From Pseudomonadota bacterium (GTDB taxonomy: Bacteria; SAR324; XYD2-FULL-50-16; JAHJRI01): a stretch of DNA of 15,215 bases. The translations under genes were made by a program, and so were the position numbers. Under the pieces are notes generated by a model. That model saw nothing but the letters and a program-made list of their open reading frames with translations, did not search any database and was not told the origin of the DNA. Shown here piece by piece: positions 1-7,733 of this stretch; positions within the stretch are counted from its first letter, which is position 1; each line of letters begins with the position of its first letter. The stretch covers positions 1-15,215 of the forward strand of contig JAKSDL010000195.1 of NCBI GenBank assembly GCA_022360105.1, read 5' to 3'.

Positions 1-579
1 GAAAATACATTTCACAACGCTGTTGGCGAATTGTCCCCGTAGAAACCCACCAATGCCGCTTTTTCCACTTAATAATTTTCGTGTCTCATCTTCCAGGTCG
101 AAAGTTCCTTTTTGTACATGACCTTGTAAGTGACCCCAGACATTAACAACAGAATTTTCTATTCCTGAAGTGTTGAAGGCACCTTCTTGACCGATGTTGT
201 CCAGCAGGAAGGATACTTCACGAGGATTGTATTTGTTTAGATTCTGGGCTTCGTCCTTGTCGATCATATCGCGGAACTTCTTGCCCATTTCATCTTCAAC
301 CGTTGTCATATAACGGTTGTACATATTTTGGAAGGATTGATTGTAGTAGTTGTGCAGGACTTCTTTTACCGTACCACCTACTTCTAACTTTTCCAAAACC
401 TCGGGAGGTAACTTGGCAGTGACGTGGTTAAGGATTTTATCGATCTCCTCGTCGATAATCAGTTTGGCTTCAGCGTATTCATTACGACCATCCCTGTTCA
501 TACTGTTCCGCGAACCAACCGCACTGTCGCGTTCAGGATGTACATAATTCGGACCTTTCAGAAAGGAACCTCGTGCCAT
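1..579 (-). CDS. Conserved-looking protein of unknown function, N-terminal part
   Basis: The frame is open for 193 codons from an ATG at 579 to the window edge, so the C-terminus is missing. The start is supported by a Shine-Dalgarno-like GAGGTGA at 588-582 and a promoter further upstream. The protein begins MARGSFLKGPNYVHPERDSA. It is hydrophilic, with no signal peptide or membrane segment in the visible part, and looks largely helical: residues about 35-130 are rich in Glu, Lys, Asn and Tyr. A basic-looking stretch near residues 170-193 ends at the edge. I do not recognise a catalytic motif. Helical content and lack of export signals suggest a cytoplasmic, perhaps structural, protein; this is inference. 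It stands alone and runs divergently from the ccm cluster. Confidence 0.85.
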   Translation of the reverse strand, partial: MARGSFLKGPNYVHPERDSAVGSRNSMNRDGRNEYAEAKLIIDEEIDKILNHVTAKLPPEVLEKLEVGGTVKEVLHNYYNQSFQNMYNRYMTTVEDEMGKKFRDMIDKDEAQNLNKYNPREVSFLLDNIGQEGAFNTSGIENSVVNVWGHLQGHVQKGTFDLEDETRKLLSGKSGIGGFLRGQFANSVVKCIF

Positions 580-693
580 AATCACCTCATTCGTAGTAGA
601 TAATCAACTGTTGTTCGGCAACATCAATTGCCTGTATATTTTTTAGCTGATTTTTCAATAAAACCAGCAATAACGACGATAATTTTTAGTGCC

Positions 694-723
694 ACTATAA
701 TGATGTCTGGCTTAGACTGTCAA
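694..723 (-). promoter_or_regulatory. Sigma70-type promoter for the 1-579 gene
   Basis: On the minus strand there is an exact -35 TTGACA (723-718), an 18-base spacer and TATAGT (699-694; five of six match TATAAT). Read one base earlier, the -10 is TTATAG with a 17-base spacer. Transcription would start near 687, leaving a leader of about 108 bases before the ATG at 579. This is the best match to the consensus promoter in the window. Confidence 0.6.
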
Positions 724-829
724 CCCTATTCCAGTAGACGTCATGCCTGTGTCCTTTAAGTTTTCGGGGGAATCAGGCCGCCTTTGATACTGAAATATAG
801 AAGCTCCAAAGTAGCACGCTAACCCCGGC

Positions 830-857
830 TTGACAAGCAAGTTGTAGAATCAATTAT
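830..857 (+). promoter_or_regulatory. Candidate promoter for the ybjN-like/ccmABC cluster
   Basis: An exact TTGACA at 830-835 is followed after 16 bases by AATTAT (852-857; four of six). An alternative is TTGTAG (842-847), 17 bases, TACTAT (865-870). Either would give a leader of about 300 bases before the first start codon at 1175. The match is modest and the choice between them is open. Confidence 0.3.
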
Positions 858-1174
858 TTGAATTTACTATAAAATGAAATCCCTATCCCAACCCCCAGGG
901 AGGTCCCGAGTATAATTCAAATACCTGTATGCGCGGTTCTTGTCTTGTTCGCGTCCCAAAATGATGACAGATTATTTGGGTGTCGCTAAACTGTGACCAG
1001 CTTACTTGTTTTATTGCGAAACAACTATACCCTGGGAATTATTTGTCAAAAATCCTTGATCCCAGCATTGAAACAAGTTAAGACTGATTTTCCGACTAAC
1101 CGGGGATTGAAAATAAAATGACACATCGATGATTGTGATGCAGAACCAGCGAAAAACCTTCTTATGGTTGCCTA

Positions 1175-1615
1175 ATGAGTGAACTGGAAAACGAAATCTA
1201 TTCGGACCCGCCAGATAATAACATCGCCAACACGATTGACGAATACGTTAATAAATTTTACAAATCTTCCGGGCAGGAAGTGGTAAGAGTCAGGCATAAC
1301 ATCTGGGCGGTGCGTGAGGCCTACTATTCATTCAGCATCATCATAACTTCTCTGCTAGTAGTGTTTGACGCCGTCATGTTTGAGGATTTACCGCAGAGAA
1401 AGGATGCCTTTTTTGGCGATCTGCTTAGTCTGAACGCACATCGGGCTAAAACATCAAAGCTATGTATGGTCAAAGAAAAGATACATTTAAGAATTATCAG
1501 GGGGCTTGAGGATTTTGACTATTCGGAATTTGTCGCTCATGTTGAGGAATACAGGGAGATCTTCCCTGAAATAAAAGAAAAACTGCAAGGCAAATACTTT
1601 TCTGAGGAAGCCTAG
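1175..1615 (+). CDS. YbjN/CesT-like small cytoplasmic protein
   Basis: This 146-residue acidic soluble protein has no signal peptide. The pattern from residue about 36 to 137 fits the YbjN / type III chaperone-like fold: beta strands at the centre, a hydrophobic strand ending FDAVMFEDLP (64-73), the helix-turn around LLSLN (83-87), a strand with HLRIIRGLEDFD (104-115), and a C-terminal helix. Proteins of this fold often bind partner proteins, but the function here is unknown. The ATG at 1175 is the only usable start: the frame has a stop at 1136-1138 and no other start between. No clear Shine-Dalgarno precedes it. The stop lies 13 bases before ccmA on the same strand, so the two are probably co-transcribed. 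The fold assignment is by eye and could be wrong. Confidence 0.8.
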   Translation: MSELENEIYSDPPDNNIANTIDEYVNKFYKSSGQEVVRVRHNIWAVREAYYSFSIIITSLLVVFDAVMFEDLPQRKDAFFGDLLSLNAHRAKTSKLCMVKEKIHLRIIRGLEDFDYSEFVAHVEEYREIFPEIKEKLQGKYFSEEA

Positions 1616-1628
1616 AAGATGGAGATAG

Positions 1629-2375
1629 ATGTCGGGTATTGATAAGATAACACCAGAACCAGATAAGCTTCCATTGCTATCCATTCAAAACATCCATAAA
1701 TGCTTTGGTTATAAACAGGTCTTAAAAGGCGTCTCCTTTGACCTTATCGGAGGTCAAATGACACTGCTGGCCGGAAGAAACGGGGCAGGGAAATCCACTT
1801 TGATAAAAATTCTGGCCGGACTGATGAGACCAAGCCAGGGGGATCTTCGCTTTAACAGCAAACCATTGACTGAAGTGGCTGATAAATACAGGGAGTCATT
1901 TGGTCTGATTACCCACCAGACGCTTTTTTATGATGACCTTACTGCAAAAGAAAATCTGCTCTTTTTTGGGAAACTCCGCAAAACCAAGAACTTAAAAAGC
2001 ACCATTGATCACGTTCTGGCAAAAACGGGTCTGCAAAAAGCAGCGGATTTGCAGGTCAAAGCTTTCAGTACCGGCATGGGAAAACGCTTGAACATTGCGC
2101 GGATAATGATGTCTCAGCCATCGCTTCTATTTCTGGACGAACCTTATTCGGGATTGGATCTGGATTCAATTACCATGCTGAATAGATATCTTGAAACTTT
2201 CAAGCGGGAAGGTGGAGCGGTCCTCCTGATCAGCCACCAAATAGACGCTTGCTATGACAAGTGCGATCAGGTAGCGCTGCTGATAGACGGACGAGTCGAT
2301 GAGATACAATCAACAAGTGAGTTAAACCAGAAAGATTTGCAACGACAATTTCAATCAGAACAACCAGGAACATAG
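1629..2375 (+). CDS. ccmA: Cytochrome c maturation ABC transporter ATP-binding protein CcmA
   Basis: This 248-residue ABC ATPase powers the CcmABCD complex, which releases heme-loaded CcmE from CcmC/D at the cytoplasmic membrane during System I cytochrome c maturation. All ATPase motifs are present: Walker A GRNGAGKST (49-57), Q-loop Gln97, signature STGMGKR (147-153), Walker B LLFLDEP (166-172) and the switch His203. The signature has the STGM form common in ABC-2-type exporters. The N-terminal 15 residues extend slightly beyond the usual CcmA. A GGAG at 1621-1624 supports the ATG at 1629. The name rests on the ccmB and ccmC genes directly downstream; by itself the ATPase could be any ABC-2 exporter subunit. 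Confidence 0.93.
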   Translation: MSGIDKITPEPDKLPLLSIQNIHKCFGYKQVLKGVSFDLIGGQMTLLAGRNGAGKSTLIKILAGLMRPSQGDLRFNSKPLTEVADKYRESFGLITHQTLFYDDLTAKENLLFFGKLRKTKNLKSTIDHVLAKTGLQKAADLQVKAFSTGMGKRLNIARIMMSQPSLLFLDEPYSGLDLDSITMLNRYLETFKREGGAVLLISHQIDACYDKCDQVALLIDGRVDEIQSTSELNQKDLQRQFQSEQPGT

Positions 2376-2425
2376 TTTCATAAAACCGGTTGAACCATTA
2401 CCTGTTTCATTCACCTAACGATAAA

Positions 2426-3097
2426 ATGATACGAGATAGCTGGGCTATTTTAATTAAAGATTTGCAATTGGATTTAAAGCGCTTGGAAAATTTTTTTTCC
2501 ATGCTGTTTTTTACAATCACAATCCTCTTGATTTTCGCCTTTGCCCTGCCACAGGACCTTTCAAAGCAAATTGATGTGCTTGCCGGGATGTACTGGATTT
2601 CCTTTTTGCTTAGCGGTATTCTCAGTCTCAATAAATCATTTCAACATGAAAAGGAAAATGGTTGCATACATGCCCTACTCATATCGCCTGTCGGTCGTGG
2701 CGCTATTTTCCTGGGAAAAATGTTTGCATCTGTTACCTTCATCCTGATTGTACAAGGTCTGGTGATCCCTATATTTGGCATTCTGTTCAACTTCCTGGCA
2801 ATCTCCTTTTTCCCCGAACTGATGTTGTTGAGCTTGCTGGCATCTCTTGGTTTTGCATCACTGGGTACTTTGCTGGCCGGTTTAACCTCGGATATCCGTT
2901 TCAAGGAAATTTTGCTTCCCTTGTTGCTTTTTCCTCTTCTGGTGCCATTATTATTGGCCTGTGTAAGAATAACCCAGGATATTCTGGGCGGAAGCGGATT
3001 ACTTGTATCAGCTGATTGGGTTCGCCTGCTTGTTGGGTTCGATTTGATTTTTCTGATTATAGCATATCTTACCTTCGAGTTTGTAATGGAACTATAG
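2426..3097 (+). CDS. ccmB: Heme exporter / cytochrome c maturation permease CcmB
   Basis: This very hydrophobic protein is the membrane partner of CcmA. From the ATG at 2426 it is 223 residues, the usual CcmB length, and begins MIRDSWAILIKDLQ, matching the family's short cytoplasmic N-terminus before the first membrane helix. Six membrane helices can be seen (about residues 21-41, 52-68, 94-116, 124-150, 161-180 and 198-221). The cytoplasmic loop after the second helix contains EKENG and ISP, like the conserved E-x-E-x-G-x-L-x-x-L-L region of CcmB. An in-frame TTG at 2390 would add 12 residues, but has no better ribosome site; neither start has a clear Shine-Dalgarno. It lies 50 bases after ccmA and 43 before ccmC. 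Confidence 0.92.
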   Translation: MIRDSWAILIKDLQLDLKRLENFFSMLFFTITILLIFAFALPQDLSKQIDVLAGMYWISFLLSGILSLNKSFQHEKENGCIHALLISPVGRGAIFLGKMFASVTFILIVQGLVIPIFGILFNFLAISFFPELMLLSLLASLGFASLGTLLAGLTSDIRFKEILLPLLLFPLLVPLLLACVRITQDILGGSGLLVSADWVRLLVGFDLIFLIIAYLTFEFVMEL

Positions 3098-3140
3098 CTT
3101 TTGTCTGAAACCAACTAACCAAATTTATATTATAAAAATT

Positions 3141-3812
3141 ATGAAATTACAGACAATTACTGGTATTTTAGCCATCATCGGGTTAACGCTGATGTTGATG
3201 ATAGTATTTTTATGGTCTCCCCTGGAATCTTCCATGGGAATGGTGCAAAAAATCATGTACATTCACGTACCTTCGGCTTGGACCAGTTTTCTGGCCATAA
3301 CCGTGGCGTTTGTTTTTTCCATTCTGTATCTCTGGAAACGTTACGAGCTATTTGATGTTATTGCCCTTTCTTCAGTGGAGATTGGGGTCATTTTTTGTGG
3401 GCTGGCATTATTAACCGGTTCCATCTGGGCAAAACCGACCTGGAACACCTACTGGACCTGGGATGCCCGTTTGACCACAACCTTAATACTGTTTTTAATA
3501 TTTTCCGGGTATTTGCTGTTAAGACGGTTTTCGGAATTTGGTGAGCAGCAGGCCAGACTGTCAGCTGTTGTTGCCATTATCGGTTTTTTGGATATACCGT
3601 TAATCCATCTATCCGTAGTCTGGTGGAGAACCATTCACCAGCCTTCCACGGTCTTTTCAAAAAAACCGGGTGTGATAGATGATCAGATTCTGATCACCTT
3701 GCTATTCAGTGTGTCAGTGTTCTCGATTATCTATCTGTTTTTGCTTCTGACAAGGGTGGCATTGGAGAAAAGCAGCCGTTTTTACCAAAAAGAACTGGCA
3801 ACAGCTCAGTAA
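3141..3812 (+). CDS. ccmC: Cytochrome c maturation protein CcmC
   Basis: This 223-residue polytopic membrane protein of the heme-handling family attaches heme to CcmE in the periplasm. It has six membrane helices, the tryptophan-rich WWD signature at WNTYWTWDARLT (101-112), and two conserved heme-ligand histidines, His42 (YIHVPSAW) and His166 (WWRTIHQPST). Length fits CcmC and not the larger CcmF or CcsA. The start lies in an AT-rich stretch (TATATTATAAAAATT) with no Shine-Dalgarno; ATG is the first start in frame. It is the last gene of the ccm cluster here: the next gene is on the opposite strand, so ccmD, ccmE, ccmF, ccmG and ccmH must be elsewhere or absent. Confidence 0.95.
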   Translation: MKLQTITGILAIIGLTLMLMIVFLWSPLESSMGMVQKIMYIHVPSAWTSFLAITVAFVFSILYLWKRYELFDVIALSSVEIGVIFCGLALLTGSIWAKPTWNTYWTWDARLTTTLILFLIFSGYLLLRRFSEFGEQQARLSAVVAIIGFLDIPLIHLSVVWWRTIHQPSTVFSKKPGVIDDQILITLLFSVSVFSIIYLFLLLTRVALEKSSRFYQKELATAQ

Positions 3813-3827
3813 GCCAGTGTGTAATGG

Positions 3828-4268
3828 TTAAGATGTGGAGTTTCCGGAAGGGTTTTGAGACTGACCGTTTCTTGGTTTGAGGTAAGGCTTCAAAAGATTT
3901 GTTCGAATCATCGAATCGTAGCTATCGGGTAATTCAGCCGTGTGTATAATCTGCAGGCCTCTTTTTAAAATGGAGATATCACGGCTGGAGTGAATGGTTC
4001 TTGATCCTTTTTGATAACCGGTCTTTTGGGAAACATGGCCAGCTTTTCTGTTGGTTTCACTGGCAACCAAACCTTTTCTTCCCTCTTCCCATTCCAATAA
4101 ATTTTCATCAAATACAAACTGTACCTGCTTTAGTTTCTCTTCTTCATCCAGCCAGAGAAAGAAGTGAATTTCCGGATGGTTTAAACAAGCTAGGCTTGTT
4201 TTGCGCACACCATTTACAAACTCCTTGGATTTTTGGGATTTAATCTCGTAGAAACTGAATGGGCTCAT
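3828..4268 (-). CDS. Hypothetical soluble protein, 146 residues
   Basis: I do not recognise this protein. It begins MSPFSFYEIKSQKSKEFVNG, has no signal or membrane segment, and falls into two parts. Residues 1-65 are strand-rich, with a cluster of acidic and aromatic residues (FFLWLDEEEK, 36-45, then QVQFVFDENLLEWEEG). Residues 66-146 are basic and rich in Ser, Arg and Lys, with a low-complexity tail. The reading frame is closed by a stop only 15 bases from the ccmC stop, so the two genes converge. No good Shine-Dalgarno precedes the ATG at 4268. The opposite strand holds no better frame. The mixed composition suggests a real gene, but it may be lineage-specific. Confidence 0.6.
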   Translation of the reverse strand: MSPFSFYEIKSQKSKEFVNGVRKTSLACLNHPEIHFFLWLDEEEKLKQVQFVFDENLLEWEEGRKGLVASETNRKAGHVSQKTGYQKGSRTIHSSRDISILKRGLQIIHTAELPDSYDSMIRTNLLKPYLKPRNGQSQNPSGNSTS

Positions 4269-4725
4269 AGTGGCTACAGGATCTCTGCGTGAGGTTGGTT
4301 AGAAATATTCTTAAATTTAAGCAGGATATCGTTAAGATGTTGATCTATATAGCTGAAATTACTTTGTTATTTGAACCTTGTTAATTAGATGCTATCGTTC
4401 CTGTTTTTAAAAGTCAAACCATACACAAAATAAACCTTTAAGGCCCCAATAAGTCTAAACCTGTACCAGGCTAACAGCAATTCACTCGATAAGTATTTGT
4501 TCCCTCCCATCATATGGATTCCCCATAATGCAGAAGTGTGAATTGAGGGCGAGGATTGATCAATCTGATGATGACTTAAGGGTTTTCATTTTTCCTCCAA
4601 TCGTGGAGAATATTCTCTTTGATGCGATCAGGAAGAGATTAGTGGATTTCCTGGGAGTGTCTTCAAATGATTTATAAACATTAATTCAAATAAGGATTAA
4701 AAAAGCCGGAAAACAGGAGTTAGAA
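4269..4725. other. Intergenic region before thrS
   Basis: The AT-rich stretch from 4269 to 4458 has no gene and no clear promoter. An exact AT-rich palindrome CTTAAATTTAAG lies at 4310-4321. From 4459 the plus strand stays open to a TAA at 4677; the 49-codon ORF within it is listed separately. The last 50 bases carry the thrS ribosome site AGGAG (4715-4719). No T-box-like or other thrS control element could be recognised. Confidence 0.4.
4528..4677 (+). CDS. Doubtful 49-residue ORF upstream of thrS
   Basis: A short frame runs from an ATG at 4528 to TAA at 4675-4677. Its product would begin MQKCELRARIDQSDDD and contain a hydrophobic-helical stretch, FIFPPIVENILFDAIRKR (residues 20-37), with a balanced composition that looks protein-like. 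There is no Shine-Dalgarno, and the frame stays open upstream to 4459 without a start codon. It ends 48 bases before thrS. It may be a small gene, a leader peptide, a remnant of a longer gene or chance. I do not recognise a family. Confidence 0.22.
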   Translation: MQKCELRARIDQSDDDLRVFIFPPIVENILFDAIRKRLVDFLGVSSNDL

Positions 4726-6630
4726 ATGGAAATCACTCTACCCGATGGAAGTCGTCAGGAATTACCTGACGGAAGTAAGGCATTGGATCTTTCGAGAAAG
4801 TTGAAGAAGTCGTTAAAAGGAGCTGCCATTGCAGCAAAGGTAAACGGGGAACTGAAAGACCTGACGACCGACTTGACCACGGGTGATGAAGTGCACATTT
4901 TGACCTTTGAAGACAGGGAAGGTAAGGAGGTTTTCTGGCACTCCTCTGCACACGTTTTGGCTCAAGCCATCGTACGCTTGTATCCCGACGCCAAGCCGAC
5001 GATCGGACCAGCAATCGAAGAAGGATTTTATTATGATTTTGCTAATTTGACGATATCCGATACGGATTTCGGACGAATCGAGGAGGAGGTAAAAAAGATC
5101 ATCAAAGACAGAGCCCAGCCTCAACGCATTGATTATACGTCCCAGGAAGAGGCTTTGGAGGTTTTTGGAAGCAATCCCTTTAAAAAGGAAATGATTGAAC
5201 AACTGGAAGAAGGCCTGAGTGCGTATCAACAGGATGAATTTGTAGATTTGTGCCGGGGACCGCATATTCCCCATTTGGGATTGATCCAGGCATTCAAGGT
5301 GATGAAAACCTCGGGTGCTTACTGGAGAGCAAATGCAGACAATGAGCAACTGACCAGGGTGTATGCTACGGCATATCCCGACAAGAAAATGCTTTCCAAG
5401 TATCTCAACTTTCTGGAAGAAGCAAAAAGAAGGGATCACAGGCTTATCGGCAAGCAATTGGGCCTGTACTCATTTCACCAGGAAGCCCCGGGTATGCCGT
5501 TTTACCATCCCAACGGCATGATTATCTGGGAAGAGCTCATGAAATTCTGGGAAGAATGTCATCTTGAGGAAGGGTATGTTAAGATTAAAACGCCGATAAT
5601 GTTAACCCAGGAGCTTTGGGAAAACTCCGGACATTGGGATAACTATCGTGAGAATATCTATATTACTGAAATTGATGACAAGGCATATGCGATCAAACCG
5701 ATGAACTGCCCTGGTGGTATGCTGTTTTACAAAGAAAATCAGTATTCCTATCGCCAGTTCCCCATGCGGGTAGCAGAAATAGGCCTGGTTCATCGCCATG
5801 AATTGAGTGGAGCCTTGTCCGGATTATTCAGAGTGCGCTGTTTTCACCAGGATGATGCCCATATTTTTATGTTACCAGAGCATATACCGGCCGAAATTCA
5901 AGGGGTATTGTCTCTGGCAGAAAAGATGTATTCAATGTTCGGTCTGGAATACCATCTGGAATTGTCTACAAGGCCTGAAAAATCGATCGGTACGGATGAA
6001 CAATGGGATATAGCGACCAACGGATTAAAAGATGCGTTGGAGTCGGGCGGTTATGATTATGTGATCAATGAAGGCGACGGTGCATTTTACGGCCCTAAAA
6101 TCGATATCCATATTAAAGATGCGATCGGTCGCAGTTGGCAATGCGGTACCATTCAACTTGACATGATGATGCCTGATCGATTCGATTTGAATTATATTGC
6201 TGAAGATGGCAGCAAGCAACGCCCTGTAATGATTCACAGGGTGATCTACGGTTCGATTGAACGATTTTTTGGTGTCATCGTCGAACATTTCGCCGGAAAA
6301 TTCCCTATGTGGCTGTCTCCAAGACAGGTGAGAATCCTTGCCATTTCCGATAGCCATCATAAATATGCAGAGTCTATTTGCGATGAATTCCGCAAGGCCG
6401 GATTAAGGGTTGAAACGGATCTTTCTGCTGAATCGGTTAACAAAAAGGTTCGCCAGGCCCAGCTGGATCAGGTCAACTACATATTGGTTGTAGGTGACCG
6501 CGAAGTCCAGGAGAATACGGTCACAGTCAGGGCTGCCAACAAGGTTCTGGGCGCCAAGCCTGTTCAGCAGGTAGTCGAAGTCTTGGTGGACGAATATCAA
6601 TCCCGGTCACCAAGGAAATCGGACATTTGA
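4726..6630 (+). CDS. thrS: Threonine--tRNA ligase
   Basis: This 634-residue class II synthetase charges tRNA-Thr with threonine in the cytoplasm. Domains in order: TGS (1-61), the editing domain with HSSAHVLA (72-79) and Cys176 in DLCRGPH, the catalytic core (about 240-530), and the anticodon-binding domain (about 532-625). The editing residues His72, His76 and Cys176 are all present, so mischarged serine should be cleared. The active-site zinc ligands Cys328 (MNCPG), His379 (DDAHIF) and His504 (MIHR) are intact, as is motif 2 (RHELSGALSGLFR). Length is close to that of E. coli ThrS. The start has a strong AGGAG (4715-4719) six bases before the ATG. It is followed one base later by a glycosyltransferase rather than infC-rpmI-rplT, the common arrangement. 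Confidence 0.98.
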   Translation: MEITLPDGSRQELPDGSKALDLSRKLKKSLKGAAIAAKVNGELKDLTTDLTTGDEVHILTFEDREGKEVFWHSSAHVLAQAIVRLYPDAKPTIGPAIEEGFYYDFANLTISDTDFGRIEEEVKKIIKDRAQPQRIDYTSQEEALEVFGSNPFKKEMIEQLEEGLSAYQQDEFVDLCRGPHIPHLGLIQAFKVMKTSGAYWRANADNEQLTRVYATAYPDKKMLSKYLNFLEEAKRRDHRLIGKQLGLYSFHQEAPGMPFYHPNGMIIWEELMKFWEECHLEEGYVKIKTPIMLTQELWENSGHWDNYRENIYITEIDDKAYAIKPMNCPGGMLFYKENQYSYRQFPMRVAEIGLVHRHELSGALSGLFRVRCFHQDDAHIFMLPEHIPAEIQGVLSLAEKMYSMFGLEYHLELSTRPEKSIGTDEQWDIATNGLKDALESGGYDYVINEGDGAFYGPKIDIHIKDAIGRSWQCGTIQLDMMMPDRFDLNYIAEDGSKQRPVMIHRVIYGSIERFFGVIVEHFAGKFPMWLSPRQVRILAISDSHHKYAESICDEFRKAGLRVETDLSAESVNKKVRQAQLDQVNYILVVGDREVQENTVTVRAANKVLGAKPVQQVVEVLVDEYQSRSPRKSDI

Positions 6631-6631
6631 A

Positions 6632-7669
6632 GTGGACGATCTCATTTCTGTTTTACTTCCGCTATACAATGCGGAAGCTTACCTGGAGCAATGTCTGGAA
6701 AGCATACTGAACCAGACCTATACTCAATTTGAAGTGATAGCCGTTAACGACGGATCAAGTGATTCCAGTTCGGCTATCCTTTCCCGTTTTTCCCAAACCG
6801 ACGCTCGAATCAAACCACTCCATTTGCCGAAGAACAAGGGCATCGTTGCTGCTCTAAACGCCGGACTCAGTATTTGTCGAGGAAAATGGGTCGCTCGTAT
6901 GGATGCTGATGATCTCATGCATCCTCAACGACTAGAACAACAATTGATCGGTCTCCATTCAAATCCAGGCATCGATATTCTGGGTTCTCGCATTAAGCTG
7001 TTTCGATATGACGGAGAGTTAACCCCCGGTCAGCTTCGGTATAGAGACTGGAGCAACGGACTGCTTACCGACGCCGAGATCAAATCCAATATGTTTGCAG
7101 AATCTCCCATCATGCACCCGACTTTTTTTCTGCGTTTGGAGACATTTAAATATCTCGGTGGTTATCTGGAAAATCCCTGGGCTGAGGATTACGATATCCT
7201 ATTAAGAGCCTACGTCAAAGGCATGCGTTTTGGTAAACTGCCCGATATTCTGGTTGACAAGGGAGATCACCCCCAACGATTAGCAAGGACGGACGACCGC
7301 TGCAAACGACCTGCAATGTTCGCAGCGAAAGCACATTACTTCGTTCAAGTCCCCAGGCTGAGGCAAAATAAAAGTAAAATTATGATCATGGGAACAGGAT
7401 CTGCCGGACGCATGACTTATCAGGCCTTAAAAAGCGAAGGTTTCGAAATTGACGGATTTGTTGATAACAAAGGGAGTGGCGGTGATCGTAGGGTTTGCGG
7501 AAAGACTGTATTTCACATGGACCTGAACCAGGCAGGGGAGTTTTTGGAGTCCCACAAGCAGACGTTTTTTCTTCTCTGTATTGGTGCAGAAGAGGGAAGG
7601 CAGTTTGTCGAAAAGGTCTTTGCCGAGTCCGGCATTGTTGAAGGAATGGATTATCTGCGTTTTATTTGA
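6632..7669 (+). CDS. Family 2 glycosyltransferase fused to a C-terminal Rossmann-like domain
   Basis: The protein has 345 residues. Residues 4-230 form a GT-A fold: the start ISVLLPLYNAEAYLEQ (5-20), NDGSSD (39-44), the metal-binding DAD (91-93) followed by Asp94, and the ED pair of AEDYDIL (184-190) that usually holds the catalytic base region. No membrane segments are present, so it acts at the cytoplasmic face on a nucleotide sugar. Residues about 249-345 are a second module with a strand and glycine loop, IMIMGTGSAGR (250-260), and a following GFVDN (275-279), like NAD/nucleotide-sugar binding or PglD-N-type folds. The start is GTG at 6632, one base after the thrS stop, so translation may be coupled; AAGGAA lies inside the thrS end. 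The sugar and acceptor are unknown. Confidence 0.9.
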   Translation: MDDLISVLLPLYNAEAYLEQCLESILNQTYTQFEVIAVNDGSSDSSSAILSRFSQTDARIKPLHLPKNKGIVAALNAGLSICRGKWVARMDADDLMHPQRLEQQLIGLHSNPGIDILGSRIKLFRYDGELTPGQLRYRDWSNGLLTDAEIKSNMFAESPIMHPTFFLRLETFKYLGGYLENPWAEDYDILLRAYVKGMRFGKLPDILVDKGDHPQRLARTDDRCKRPAMFAAKAHYFVQVPRLRQNKSKIMIMGTGSAGRMTYQALKSEGFEIDGFVDNKGSGGDRRVCGKTVFHMDLNQAGEFLESHKQTFFLLCIGAEEGRQFVEKVFAESGIVEGMDYLRFI

Positions 7670-7733
7670 TTATGGCAGGACCTACGAAGAGATCGTCCAA
7701 ATAAATATATTATTAACTTTATAGCTTTAACCA

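Larger units (their letters stand above)
580..1174. other. Intergenic region between divergent genes
   Basis: No convincing gene lies here. It holds the minus-strand promoter at 694-723 and, for the plus strand, two weak promoter candidates (830-857 and 842-870) plus an isolated exact TATAAT at 911-916 that lacks a -35 box. Between 955 and 1065 there are short inverted repeats: CCCAAA (955-960) with TTTGGG (975-980), and CTGGGA (1032-1037) with TCCCAG (1060-1065). These could fold in a leader RNA, but none matches a riboswitch or small-RNA family that I recognise. Confidence 0.5.

Noticed and set aside
2641..3114. A 157-codon frame antisense to ccmB.
   Set aside because: It lies opposite a clear membrane permease and its product is basic with no recognisable motif, as expected from a reversed hydrophobic gene.
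4310..4321. Palindrome CTTAAATTTAAG.
   Set aside because: It is AT-rich, has no loop or T-run, and such runs are likely by chance in this region.
4813..5457. A 214-codon open frame antisense to thrS.
   Set aside because: It is a mirror of thrS codon structure; thrS has every catalytic residue in place, and the antisense product has no recognisable domain or ribosome site.
7678..7698. GGAC/GTCC stem after the glycosyltransferase.
   Set aside because: It has only four base pairs with a 13-base loop and no T-run, so it is not a convincing terminator.
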